A stretch of DNA of 64,000 nt from Nitrospira sp. (GCA_030653545.1 JAURZE010000028.1:212607-276606), one strand, 5' to 3'; counted from the stretch's first letter, positions 52,855-61,864 are shown. Notes: a model not told the origin generated them from the letters alone. Program-made: numbers and translations.

Positions 52855-53517
52855 ATGCTCCTCGTGCAGATGCTGTTCATGCCTTTATCCATCCTTCTTT
52901 CCGTGGTTCTTCTTTTCTCGGCTCCCGGTTGGGCTGCCGAAGGTGAGGCGTTTTCCGATCTGGACATGAACGATCCTGTGGCGCTACAGGAGGGCTCGCG
53001 GGTTCTCGAAGAAGAACTCAAACTGGCCGCGCGTCCTCAAACCTATCTGCTCATGGATCTTGTGTCAGGGGTCATCCAAATCAAGGCTCGGGGGGTGGAG
53101 CTTCACCGGCTTCCCATTGCCGCATGGACGGCCACTGAGCTTCCACGATTGACGGGCATCTTTCGCTTGACGGCCCGTCCGCCGGTGGTTCGCCGCAAGA
53201 TCGATCCGTCTGCAACGACCGAGCAGGAGCCGATTTCCTTGTCCGATATGCCGACCGAATACCGGCTGTCATTTGCCCCGGCAATGACGATCGACGTCGA
53301 GTCTGCCGGGGAGCAAGGGGCGTTAGGATGGATTCACGCGACAAGCCGGAAGGCCTGGAAACAGTTCGGTCTCTGGAAGCAGCATCTTGGCGGAGTTCAG
53401 TCATCAAGTGCAGCCCCGACGCTCAGTATCACCCTCTCCAGCGAGCAGGCCCAGTCCCTAGCCTGGTCCACCGTGGACGGGATGCCTGTGGTCATCCGTC
53501 GCCCCTCCGAGCCATAG
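52855..53517 (+). CDS. Exported YkuD-like protein lacking the catalytic motif
   Basis: The 220-residue product has a signal peptide (cleavage likely near GWAA). TYLLMDLVSGVIQIKARGVE resembles the first strands of the YkuD domain in the upstream gene (HYILVDTARNHLYVKRSQEI). No HxxxHGC motif or suitable Cys is present. It may be a non-catalytic partner or a decayed copy. It starts three bases after the previous stop, so all three are one operon. Confidence 0.65.
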   Translation: MLLVQMLFMPLSILLSVVLLFSAPGWAAEGEAFSDLDMNDPVALQEGSRVLEEELKLAARPQTYLLMDLVSGVIQIKARGVELHRLPIAAWTATELPRLTGIFRLTARPPVVRRKIDPSATTEQEPISLSDMPTEYRLSFAPAMTIDVESAGEQGALGWIHATSRKAWKQFGLWKQHLGGVQSSSAAPTLSITLSSEQAQSLAWSTVDGMPVVIRRPSEP

Positions 53518-53622
53518 CAAGTCACCGCTGTCGGTCCGCATTGCGTTTTCCGACCTGGCTTTCTAAGATGCAGCAACGTGCCACTCATAAGCCTTCGGTG
53601 ACTCAACCAAGGAGAGCCCCAC

Positions 53623-55326
53623 ATGGCCATTCCTTCCAGAGAGCATCTTGCCGAGACGTACGACGCATTGATCCGCGATGCGAGGGAATCGGTCGTTCGC
53701 AATCAAGTTGTGGAGAGACTGTGGTCCAAAGATCATCGGCTGTGGAAGCCTGATCCCGCTGAAATTGCCAATCGGCTGGGGTGGCTGACCTTGCCCGACG
53801 GCATGCTTGCGCACGTGCAGGCGTTGAAAATAGTGGCTGTCACGGCGAGGAAAGAGAGCATCAGGGATATCGTCCTGCTCGGCATGGGCGGCAGCAGCCT
53901 CGGCCCCGAAGTCTTTCGTGCATCGTTCGGTTCAAAGAAGGGGGCCCCGCGCCTCTGGGTACTCGACTCGACCGTGCCGGGATGGGTTCGTCTGGTGACC
54001 AAATCGATTCATCCTGCCCGCACGCTCTTTCTCGTGGCCAGCAAGTCGGGTGGGACAATCGAGGTCATGTCGCTCTTCGCCCACTTCTGGAAGCTTGTAG
54101 CGGGAGCGAAGGGCAATCGCGGAGGACAGCAGTTCATTGCTATCACCGATCCAGGCACCGGTCTCGAGACCATGGCGCGTGAACACGGCTTTCGGCAAAT
54201 TTTCAGCAATCCGTCTGATATCGGGGGACGCTATTCCGTCCTCTCATTGTTTGGATTAGTCCCGGCGGCATTGATGGGCCTGGATATTTCTCGATTATTG
54301 GAGCGCGCTGGGAAGATGGCCGACCGCTGTCGCGAGAGTCGTGTGATAGAAGACAACCCGGGTGCCTACCTTGGATTGGCGATGGGGGCGCTCGCCAAAG
54401 CCGGGAGGGACAAGGTGACCATTCTCGCGTCCTCCCCCATCGATACCTTTGGCTTGTGGGCCGAGCAATTAATAGCTGAGAGTACCGGCAAAGAAACCAA
54501 GGGGATTGTCCCGGTCGCGCAGGAGCCGGTGCTTGCACCGGGGATGTATGGATCCGATCGATTGTTCATTTATCTCAGGCTGAAGGGCGCAACAAACGAG
54601 GCCTTGGATCGTCAGGTGGGGGCCCTCGCGCGCGCGGGCCATCCCGTTCTCACGTTTGCGCTTCGTGATCCGTATGATCTCGGTGCTGAATTTTTCCGTT
54701 GGGAATATGCGACCGCTGTTGCAGGCCATGTTCTCGGTATCCAGCCGTTCGATCAGCCGAATGTACAGGAGAGTAAAGACAATACCAGGCGAGTGCTCGA
54801 TGGCTATCAGGCCACCGGCCGGCTGCCTGAAACTACGGTGAGTAGTCCGCGTGAAGCGGCTGCCGGGCTGGCTAGCCACCTCCCCGCCGGTTCCTATGTC
54901 GCCATCTTGGCGTATACGACGCCCTCAAAGCCTCTCGAAGCCGCGATCCGTCGTCTGAGGAAGGCCTTGGTGCAGCAGCATCATGTCACGACAACGTTCG
55001 GGTACGGCCCCCGCTACTTGCATTCGACCGGACAGTTGCACAAAGGCGGACCGGCGAGCGGCGTCTTTCTGGAGCTCGTCGATCGTATGACGCCGGATCT
55101 CCCGATTCCGGCGCAAACTTTTTCATTCGGCACTTTGGCAAAGGCCCAGGCGACCGGCGATCTTGAATCGTTGCAGGCTCACGGCCGTCCCGCAATTCGG
55201 GTCATGCTTGGGGCCAACCCGGTAGCCACAGTCAACGCCATAGTCAGCCGGCTCTGCCCTGTTCCGCGACGGCCACGTCGGAAAGCCATCTCGGTGGAAC
55301 GGCATGCGAGCCGTCGTCATCGGTAA
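53623..55326 (+). CDS. pgi: Glucose-6-phosphate isomerase
   Basis: This 567-residue protein interconverts glucose-6-phosphate and fructose-6-phosphate. SIS-domain sequence includes LLGMGGSSLGPEVF, LFLVASKSGGTIEVMS and the later TTTFGYGPRYLHSTGQLHKG. The arrangement resembles the isomerase half of the transaldolase/isomerase fusions rather than E. coli Pgi. AAGGAGAGCCCC precedes the ATG. It opens the sugar-phosphate operon; its 3' end overlaps pgl by 23 bases. Confidence 0.9.
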   Translation: MAIPSREHLAETYDALIRDARESVVRNQVVERLWSKDHRLWKPDPAEIANRLGWLTLPDGMLAHVQALKIVAVTARKESIRDIVLLGMGGSSLGPEVFRASFGSKKGAPRLWVLDSTVPGWVRLVTKSIHPARTLFLVASKSGGTIEVMSLFAHFWKLVAGAKGNRGGQQFIAITDPGTGLETMAREHGFRQIFSNPSDIGGRYSVLSLFGLVPAALMGLDISRLLERAGKMADRCRESRVIEDNPGAYLGLAMGALAKAGRDKVTILASSPIDTFGLWAEQLIAESTGKETKGIVPVAQEPVLAPGMYGSDRLFIYLRLKGATNEALDRQVGALARAGHPVLTFALRDPYDLGAEFFRWEYATAVAGHVLGIQPFDQPNVQESKDNTRRVLDGYQATGRLPETTVSSPREAAAGLASHLPAGSYVAILAYTTPSKPLEAAIRRLRKALVQQHHVTTTFGYGPRYLHSTGQLHKGGPASGVFLELVDRMTPDLPIPAQTFSFGTLAKAQATGDLESLQAHGRPAIRVMLGANPVATVNAIVSRLCPVPRRPRRKAISVERHASRRHR

Positions 55327-56080
55327 CATGTCGTCTTCTCCCGATATTCTGGTGTGTCAGCCTGGTCAGGGTTGGCTCGACCAGGCGTGCGGCCTCTTCC
55401 GAGACATCACCGATCAGGCCGTTCAGTCACAGGGTTCTTGTGTCGTTGCTCTTTCCGGAGGATCGACTCCCCGAGCACTCTATGGAGCGCTGACGTCGCC
55501 TGAATGGAAAACTCAATGTCAGTGGGATCGAATGATCTTTCTGTTCGGCGATGAGCGCGGCGTCCCACCCGATCACCCCGACAGCAACTATGGACTCGCC
55601 CTGGAGGCATTGTTTCGCCCGTTGGGGATCGGATCGTCACAGGTCCATCGAATGAAAGGCGAATCCGCAGACCTCAGATTGGCCGCGGCGGATTATGAGC
55701 GGACGGTCAGGGCCCTCACGCATAGTCCCTCACCGGCGATACCCCGTTTGGACCTGGTTCTTCTCGGTTTGGGCGAGGATGGTCATACGGCATCGCTCTT
55801 TCCAGGGACGCCCGCCTTGTCAGAGGCGAATCATCTGGTCACGGTCGGGCTATCGCCGAAAGGGATTCCTTCTCGTTTGACCCTGACCCTAGGTGTGATC
55901 AACCGGGCGACTGTGGTACTGTTCCTCGTGACCGGCGCCGGGAAGGCGGAGACGGTTCGTGCGGTGCTCCAGTCGCAAACCCAGGCGGAGCGGGCACTGC
56001 CGGCGGCTCAGGTAAAGCCGGACAGCGGACGGCTTCTGTGGTTGCTCGATGAATCCGCGGCGGCCGCTCTCATGCGATAA
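55304..56080 (+). CDS. pgl: 6-phosphogluconolactonase
   Basis: Pgl hydrolyses 6-phosphogluconolactone in the pentose phosphate pathway. The 258 residues show VVALSGGSTPRALYGAL, FLFGDERGVPPDHPDSNYG and the LGLGEDGHTASLFPGTPAL block that marks the family. The start may be 55304 (GGTGGA upstream) or 55328 right after the pgi stop. The next gene is glk. Confidence 0.95.
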   Translation: MRAVVIGNMSSSPDILVCQPGQGWLDQACGLFRDITDQAVQSQGSCVVALSGGSTPRALYGALTSPEWKTQCQWDRMIFLFGDERGVPPDHPDSNYGLALEALFRPLGIGSSQVHRMKGESADLRLAAADYERTVRALTHSPSPAIPRLDLVLLGLGEDGHTASLFPGTPALSEANHLVTVGLSPKGIPSRLTLTLGVINRATVVLFLVTGAGKAETVRAVLQSQTQAERALPAAQVKPDSGRLLWLLDESAAAALMR

Positions 56081-56101
56081 GACAGACGAGAAGGACTGAC
56101 G

Positions 56102-57175
56102 ATGATTCTGGCAGGCGATATTGGTGGAACCAAGACGAATCTAGCCCTCTATGATTGGCCCGCCGAGCGGGTGGAACCGGTGAGGCTCGAGACCTTTCAT
56201 AGTGCCGACTACAAATCACTCGAGGAGATTCTGGAAGAATTTCTCACACCGCCGAAGCCGCCGATGCTGTTGGACGATATCGAAGTCGCGGCGTCCAGTG
56301 CGGAAGAGACGGAGGTGGAATCCCTTCCGGAAGAACCCATCAAGCTCACTGCGGCCTGCTTTGGGGTTGCCGGCCCGGTGATCGAAAATCATTCCCGGAC
56401 GACCAACTTGCCGTGGGTGGTGGATGGGGCGGCGATAGCCAAACGATTCGATATTCCCCGCGTGCAACTGCTCAACGATCTTGAGGCGACCGCCTACGGG
56501 ATCCTACTCTTACGGCCTGATGAACTGGAGGTGCTCAATCCCGGCAATCCTCCGAAAAAACGCCAGGCGCTGGCGCTCATTGCGGCCGGGACCGGGCTCG
56601 GCGAGGCGATTCTCTTCTGGGACGGCAAGTCCTATCGTCCGATGCCGTCGGAAGGCGGCCATGCCGACTTCGCTCCGAACAACGACTACGAGATCGAACT
56701 GCTGCGCTACCTGCGCAGCCAATTCCTCCACGTCAGTTATGAGCGAATTCTTTCAGGCCCCGGGCTGAATGCGATCTACGAATATGTTCGTGACACGAAA
56801 AAGAATGAACCGACGTGGCTTGCAGAAAAAATTAAAGCCGGTGATCCGGCTGCCGAAATTGCCGAGGCTGGCCTGAAGGGCCAGGCCGACATTGCCAAGC
56901 AGACGTTAGATTTGTTTGCTTCTATCTACGGCGCGGAAGCTGGCAATCTGGCGCTCAAAGCGTTATCGCTCGACGGTGTGTATGTGGCCGGTGGGATGGC
57001 CCCGAAGCTGATCAAAAAGCTCCAGGATGGCACATTCATGAAAGCCTTTATCAACAAAGGCCGGTACAAGCGCTTGCTGAGCAACATGCCGGTAAAAGTT
57101 GTGATGAACCAACAGACTGCCCTGCTTGGCGCCGCATCAGTCGCCGCCGCGCTATCTCAGGGGCCGACGCCATGA
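56102..57175 (+). CDS. glk: Glucokinase
   Basis: Glk phosphorylates glucose. The 357 residues begin LAGDIGGTKTNLALYDW (phosphate-binding loop). FGVAGPVIE, LLNDLEATAYGI, IAAGTGLGEAIL and EGGHADFAP follow. An extra acidic stretch of about 30 residues (near 50-80, with EETEVESLPEE) lies in the N-terminal part and is unusual compared with E. coli Glk. AAGGA precedes the start. Its stop overlaps the rpiA start by four bases. Confidence 0.94.
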   Translation: MILAGDIGGTKTNLALYDWPAERVEPVRLETFHSADYKSLEEILEEFLTPPKPPMLLDDIEVAASSAEETEVESLPEEPIKLTAACFGVAGPVIENHSRTTNLPWVVDGAAIAKRFDIPRVQLLNDLEATAYGILLLRPDELEVLNPGNPPKKRQALALIAAGTGLGEAILFWDGKSYRPMPSEGGHADFAPNNDYEIELLRYLRSQFLHVSYERILSGPGLNAIYEYVRDTKKNEPTWLAEKIKAGDPAAEIAEAGLKGQADIAKQTLDLFASIYGAEAGNLALKALSLDGVYVAGGMAPKLIKKLQDGTFMKAFINKGRYKRLLSNMPVKVVMNQQTALLGAASVAAALSQGPTP

Positions 57176-57873
57176 CTACGCACTTAGATCTCGATCGACT
57201 GAAGAAAGCCGCGGCATTGGAAGCCGTCGAGTTCGTTCGCGACGGGATGATCGTGGGGCTCGGGACCGGTTCAACAGCTAAGCATATGGTTATCGCGCTT
57301 GGTGAAAAGGTTCGAGCTGGAATGAGGCTGCGCGGGGTTCCCACATCGCATGAAACCGCGGCGCTGGCCAAAGAGGCGGGCATCATCTTGATCGATACCG
57401 ACAACCGTTGGGAGATCGATGTGGCGATCGATGGCGCCGATCAAGTTGATCCAGGTTTCAACCTGATCAAGGGCGGCGGAGGCGCTCTCCTGAAGGAAAA
57501 GATTGTGGCGGCTTCGGCCAAGCAGTTCATTGTGTTGGTGGATTACACGAAGCAAGTCCCCGTGCTGGGAGGATCATTCCCCCTCCCGATCGAAATCATT
57601 CCATTTGGTTGGGGGAGTACGGCACGTGAGATCGAGTCCTTGACCAAAAGTCGAGTGGTACTCAGGGAGAAAAACGGAGCCCCGTTCAGGACCGAAGCAG
57701 GGAATCTGATCGTGGATGTGCATATTGCGCGGATCCACCATCCGAAGGATCTAGAAATAGCATTGAACCAGATTCCTGGAGTTGTGGAAACCGGTCTGTT
57801 CATCGGTCGAACGAGTATATTGATCGTCGGTTCCCCTCACGGAGTCGACATTCACCATGCGCCGGAGCAATGA
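57172..57873 (+). CDS. rpiA: Ribose-5-phosphate isomerase A
   Basis: RpiA interconverts ribose-5-phosphate and ribulose-5-phosphate. The 233 residues contain VGLGTGSTAKHMV, the catalytic region DGADQVDPGFNLIKGGGGAL and LLKEKIVAASAKQFIVLVD. The length is normal. Its start overlaps the glk stop by four bases and its stop overlaps the next start in the same way, so the genes are coupled. Confidence 0.96.
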   Translation: MTTHLDLDRLKKAAALEAVEFVRDGMIVGLGTGSTAKHMVIALGEKVRAGMRLRGVPTSHETAALAKEAGIILIDTDNRWEIDVAIDGADQVDPGFNLIKGGGGALLKEKIVAASAKQFIVLVDYTKQVPVLGGSFPLPIEIIPFGWGSTAREIESLTKSRVVLREKNGAPFRTEAGNLIVDVHIARIHHPKDLEIALNQIPGVVETGLFIGRTSILIVGSPHGVDIHHAPEQ

Positions 57874-60614
57874 GTGAATCCGTCGGCAGGCGTCATCTGT
57901 TCACGACGTTGGCTGGACGAGCCCGTGCGCTGCTGGTCCTTCCACTAGCTCCTCTCCTTCTCTCGGCCATCCGTCCGGCCGTTGCAGCAACCACGACGAC
58001 ACGACCGAAAGGCGAAGACATGAACATCGATGATGCTTCCGGCAGTCTGGATCCCTATCGTTTACCCAGGCACGTTGTGCCGCATCGCTACGATTTACGG
58101 TTGGAGCCGGATCTTCACTCCGCGACCTTTTCAGGCGTCGCCGTCGTCACAGTCACGGTCGCACAATCGACCAGCACCGTCATTCTGAACGCGGTCGATC
58201 TCACGATATCATCGGCGACGCTCGAAGGGACGGCCGGCGGTCGGCTTGATGCAACGGTCGAGGTCGATTCGGCGATGCAGCGGTGCCGGCTGACGTTTCC
58301 TCGTCCCCTTGCCGTGGGAGAGTCGCAGCTGACGCTGGTGTTTCAAGGAACGTTGAACGACCACCTGCGCGGCTTCTATCGCAGTACGTATAAAGATCAG
58401 TCCGGCGCGACCCACACTATGGCGGCCACACAGTTTGAAGCGACCGATGCACGACGAGCCTTCCCTTGCTGGGATGAGCCTGACTTCAAAGCTGTTTTCG
58501 CCACAACTCTGGTCATCGATCCGAGTCTCACAGCGGTTTCGAACACCTCCGTCGCGTCCGACTCGGTTCAATCCGGCAAAAGAGTCATGCGGTTTGCCGA
58601 CAGTATGAAGATGTCCACCTATCTCGTCGCCTTCATTGTCGGGCAACTCGAAGCGACCAAGGCGATGTACATCGGCAACACTCCACTGCGCCTCTGGACC
58701 GTTCCTGGGAAACAGCCTCTCACGCGGTTCGGGCATGAAATCGCTGCGGCTTCGCTGACGTTCTTTGAAGACTACTACGGGATCCCCTATCCGGGAGATA
58801 AGCTCGATCTTCTCGCCATTCCAGACTTCGCTTCCGGGGCGATGGAAAACCTGGGCGCCATTACATTTCGGGAAACCGCTTTACTTGTGGATGAGCGGTC
58901 CGGCACGCATGCGGAGCGGGAGCGGGTGGCTGACGTCGTCGCCCATGAGAACGCCCATATGTGGTTCGGTGATCTCGTCACCATGTCCTGGTGGAACGGG
59001 CTCTGGCTGAACGAAGCCTTCGCCACGTTTATGGAAATGCTGGCGGTGGATGCCTGGAAGCCCGAGTGGAAACGCTGGGACGCGTTCGGTGTCTCGCGAG
59101 CCGCGGCCTTCTCCGTGGACGGCCTGCTGAGCACGCGTCCGATCGAGTATCCCGTTCGCGCTCCCAAAGATGCCGATGCCATGTTCGACGTGCTGACCTA
59201 CGAAAAAGGGGCCTCCGTCCTTCGCATGCTTGAGCAGCATATCGGGCCGGCTGTCTTTCGCGAGGGCGTGCGTCAGTATCTCCGCGCCCATGCATACGGC
59301 AATGCTGACACCAATGATCTGTGGGTGGCATTGGGACAGGCGGCGAAGCAGGCGGTTCCCGAACTCATGGACGGCTGGATTTTTCAGCCGGGCTATCCCC
59401 TCGTGACGGTGCGCCAGCGGAGCGAGACGGAACTCGTGCTCTCTCAGCAGCGATTTACCTACCTCGCATCTCCGGAATCGACCGAACAGCGATGGCAGAT
59501 TCCCGTGCCGCTCCGGATCACCTCCGGCGGCATCACCGAACATCGCCGGCTGCTCTTGACCGATCGCGAGATGCACGTGAGCCTTCCGAAAGGAGTCCAG
59601 CATCTGTTCGCGAACGAAGCCGGGCACGGATTCTATCGAGTGCGATACGAATCTCCATTGCTTCAGCGGATCCTGGAAGCCGGAGTCGATCGCCTCGCGC
59701 CGAGCGAGCGGTTCAATTTGGTCAGCGATGTTTGGGCGACGACGGTCTCAGGGCTCACTCCATTGTCCGATTATTTGTACCTGACCAGCCGCTTCACAGG
59801 TGAGCGGGATAAGAATGTGTGGGCCGTCATCCTCGACTCATTGTCATTCTTGAACCGCGTCATCGCGGCTGAAGACCGGCCAGTCCTGGAAGCCTTCGTT
59901 CGTGCGCGTCTTCTGCCTGCCGTGACAGAACTCACCTGGCAGCCGAAGCCTGGCGAGGACGAATTGGTCAAGCAGTTGCGAGGGGAGCTCATCGGCGCAT
60001 TGGGAAAACTCGGCAACGACCCGGCTACTCACGCGCAAGCAGCGGAGCAGTACCGGTTGTACAGCACAGATCCTTCGCGAGTTGACCCGAATATCGTCCC
60101 TGCGCTCGTCTCCATCCTGGCCCACACCGGTGACGAGGTGCGCTACACCGAGTTTTTCGATCGCTCACGAAGTGCCACGACGCCGCAAGAGGAGCGGCGG
60201 TATCTCTTTGCGCTCGCGGCCTTTCAAGTCCCGGCGTTGCTTGCGCGTACCCTCGCCCGTACGATCAACGGTGAGATTCGGATTCAGGATGCGCCGTTTG
60301 TGGTTAGTGCTGTGTTGGGGAATGTGTATGGTCGTGAACAAGCCTGGGAATTTGTGAAAACAAACTGGGATCAGATGGACCGGCTTTTCCCCAAGCAAGG
60401 CCTCCGGCGTATGTGCGGCGGTGTTGTCGCATTGGCCACTCCTGAACTTGAGCAGGACGTGCGCGAATTCTTTCATTCCCGCAAGATCGATCTGGGCGGA
60501 AAAACGCTGGACCAATATCTGGAGCAGCTGCGGATCGCCGTGACCTTCCGCGAACGAGAGTGCGACGGATTGCAGACCTATCTCCGATCACAACAACCCG
60601 GAGCGGATTCATGA
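57870..60614 (+). CDS. M1-family aminopeptidase (PepN/puromycin-sensitive type), exported
   Basis: The 914-residue protein begins GRRHLFTTLAGRARALLVLP, a likely twin-arginine signal. The N-terminal beta domain leads to SGAMENLGAITFRE (GAMEN motif). The zinc site is HENAHMWFGD and, exactly 18 residues after the second His, the Glu in NEAFATFME. HENAH replaces the common HELAH. A long C-terminal helical (ERAP1-like) domain follows. It should trim peptides outside the cytoplasm. It overlaps rpiA and the VOC gene by four bases each. Confidence 0.93.
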   Translation: MSESVGRRHLFTTLAGRARALLVLPLAPLLLSAIRPAVAATTTTRPKGEDMNIDDASGSLDPYRLPRHVVPHRYDLRLEPDLHSATFSGVAVVTVTVAQSTSTVILNAVDLTISSATLEGTAGGRLDATVEVDSAMQRCRLTFPRPLAVGESQLTLVFQGTLNDHLRGFYRSTYKDQSGATHTMAATQFEATDARRAFPCWDEPDFKAVFATTLVIDPSLTAVSNTSVASDSVQSGKRVMRFADSMKMSTYLVAFIVGQLEATKAMYIGNTPLRLWTVPGKQPLTRFGHEIAAASLTFFEDYYGIPYPGDKLDLLAIPDFASGAMENLGAITFRETALLVDERSGTHAERERVADVVAHENAHMWFGDLVTMSWWNGLWLNEAFATFMEMLAVDAWKPEWKRWDAFGVSRAAAFSVDGLLSTRPIEYPVRAPKDADAMFDVLTYEKGASVLRMLEQHIGPAVFREGVRQYLRAHAYGNADTNDLWVALGQAAKQAVPELMDGWIFQPGYPLVTVRQRSETELVLSQQRFTYLASPESTEQRWQIPVPLRITSGGITEHRRLLLTDREMHVSLPKGVQHLFANEAGHGFYRVRYESPLLQRILEAGVDRLAPSERFNLVSDVWATTVSGLTPLSDYLYLTSRFTGERDKNVWAVILDSLSFLNRVIAAEDRPVLEAFVRARLLPAVTELTWQPKPGEDELVKQLRGELIGALGKLGNDPATHAQAAEQYRLYSTDPSRVDPNIVPALVSILAHTGDEVRYTEFFDRSRSATTPQEERRYLFALAAFQVPALLARTLARTINGEIRIQDAPFVVSAVLGNVYGREQAWEFVKTNWDQMDRLFPKQGLRRMCGGVVALATPELEQDVREFFHSRKIDLGGKTLDQYLEQLRIAVTFRERECDGLQTYLRSQQPGADS

Positions 60615-60979
60615 TCAAGCACATCGCCTTCACGGTGTACCCTGTCACGGACATGCCTCGGGCACGACGGTTTTATGAGGAGGTCCTCGGTCTTCGCCTG
60701 GCTCGCCGCGAGTCGCACGCGTTCGAATGGGTCGAATATGATCTTGATGGGGGGACGTTCGCCCTCACCAACTTGAAAGAAGGAGGAGCCCCCAGTGCCG
60801 ATGCAGGCGGCAGCATCGCCTTCGAAGTGCAGAACGTCGATGACGTGATCGAACAGCTTCGAGCGAAGGGGGTGCGGGTGAAACTCGAACCGCTCTCCAC
60901 ACCTGTCTGCCGCCTCGCCGTGATTCTGGACTCCGAGGGCAACGCCCTTACCCTGCATCAGGTGACGCAACCCTGGTAG
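60611..60979 (+). CDS. VOC/glyoxalase-fold protein
   Basis: From the ATG at 60611, which overlaps the aminopeptidase stop (ATGA), the product is 122 residues. IKHIAFTVYPVTDMPRARRF, YEEVLGLRLARRES and the C-terminal ILDSEGNALTLHQ are typical of the vicinal-oxygen-chelate fold. The metal ligands H4 and the E in DSEGN are in place. Substrate unknown. It is the last gene of the operon. Confidence 0.88.
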   Translation: MIKHIAFTVYPVTDMPRARRFYEEVLGLRLARRESHAFEWVEYDLDGGTFALTNLKEGGAPSADAGGSIAFEVQNVDDVIEQLRAKGVRVKLEPLSTPVCRLAVILDSEGNALTLHQVTQPW

Positions 60980-61023
60980 GACTTGCGGCAAATGTCCTTC
61001 TGGGTCTACGAAGGTGCTACCGC

Positions 61024-61218
61024 GGGTTGCGTCGCAGGTGGAGCGGTATCGTCGCCCCCGCCACTGCTGCTTTTGAGCAGGATGTGCGGGAGTTCTTCCT
61101 CTCCCGCAAGATCGATCTGGGCGAAAAAACGCTGGACCAATATCTGGAGCAGCTGCGGATCGCCGTGACCTTCCGCGAACGAGAGCGTCGGAGCTTGCGC
61201 GAATTGTTGCACTCCTGA
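61024..61218 (+). pseudogene. Relic of the M1 aminopeptidase 3' end
   Basis: The frame from 61024 encodes GLRRRWSGIVAPATAAFEQD, then VREFF and onward, which aligns with GLRRMCGGVVALATPELEQD and onward in the intact gene (near 60400-60614). Within it, 61102-61185 is identical to 60477-60560 except for one base. Both flanks are clearly diverged, and the final residues differ (RRSLRELLHS here). No start or ribosome site supports expression. It looks like the end of a second copy of the aminopeptidase gene. Confidence 0.85.
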
Positions 61219-61363
61219 TGTCACGCCGTTGGCCGAGCCGGTTCTTTAGGTTTGCGGCATCGGTGTGGTCACGCCTGTCACCTTGTACTTTTAGGGGGTA
61301 GCCGAAGGAGCGCACGCAAGCGTACGATAGTGACCACTCGTCACGGGACAGAAGGGTGGTTCC

Positions 61364-61864
61364 ATGAGGCTGGTGGCGTGCCCGTTCTGCGGTACCACAA
61401 AAACTCGACTCGCCGCCCGCCGGTCGTTCACGGACAGGCTCTTTGGTTATGTCACGGTCTATCCGTTTCGCTGTCAGCTGTGTGCCCGGCGGTTTCGTTC
61501 TTTCCTCGGACGAGTTGCCTCCAATCCCCGTCGCAACTTCGATCGAGTGGCGGTCGATTTTCCCGTGTGGCTGAAGCCTCTCCATGCCTTGCCGCATCAG
61601 CTGGGGGAGGAAGGAATTATCCAGGACTTGTCGATTCGCGGCTGCCGGATTCGCTGTGAGCGTCCGGTGGTTCCGGGGACACGGGTGGTGCTAGAATTTC
61701 AGCACTCCAGCGTGTCTTTCCCCATCACGGTGGAGGAGGCGATTGTCCGGTTCTCGTCCCAAGGAGAACTCGGCCTGCGATTTACCCAATTGCATCGGCA
61801 GGACCAACGTCGTATCCGCAGCATTCTGGATCTCTGGTTGCCGGAGCCTGCCCTCCCCCGCTGA
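61364..61864 (+). CDS. Zinc-ribbon plus PilZ-domain protein
   Basis: The 166-residue protein has an N-terminal zinc ribbon (C6-x2-C9 in ACPFCG and C37-x2-C40 in FRCQLCARR) followed by a PilZ domain. The PilZ part has NFDRVAVDFPVWLKPL, then IQDLSIRGCRI, which matches the D/NxSxxG motif (DLSIRG), and ELGLRFTQL. The basic RRNFDR segment could supply the RxxxR residues for cyclic-di-GMP. The ribbon may bind nucleic acid or protein. Confidence 0.85.
   Translation: MRLVACPFCGTTKTRLAARRSFTDRLFGYVTVYPFRCQLCARRFRSFLGRVASNPRRNFDRVAVDFPVWLKPLHALPHQLGEEGIIQDLSIRGCRIRCERPVVPGTRVVLEFQHSSVSFPITVEEAIVRFSSQGELGLRFTQLHRQDQRRIRSILDLWLPEPALPR

Noticed and set aside
60578-61597. 339-codon minus-strand frame
   Set aside because: Runs across the VOC gene and the aminopeptidase relic; its repeated segment is only the antisense of the duplicated 84 bases.
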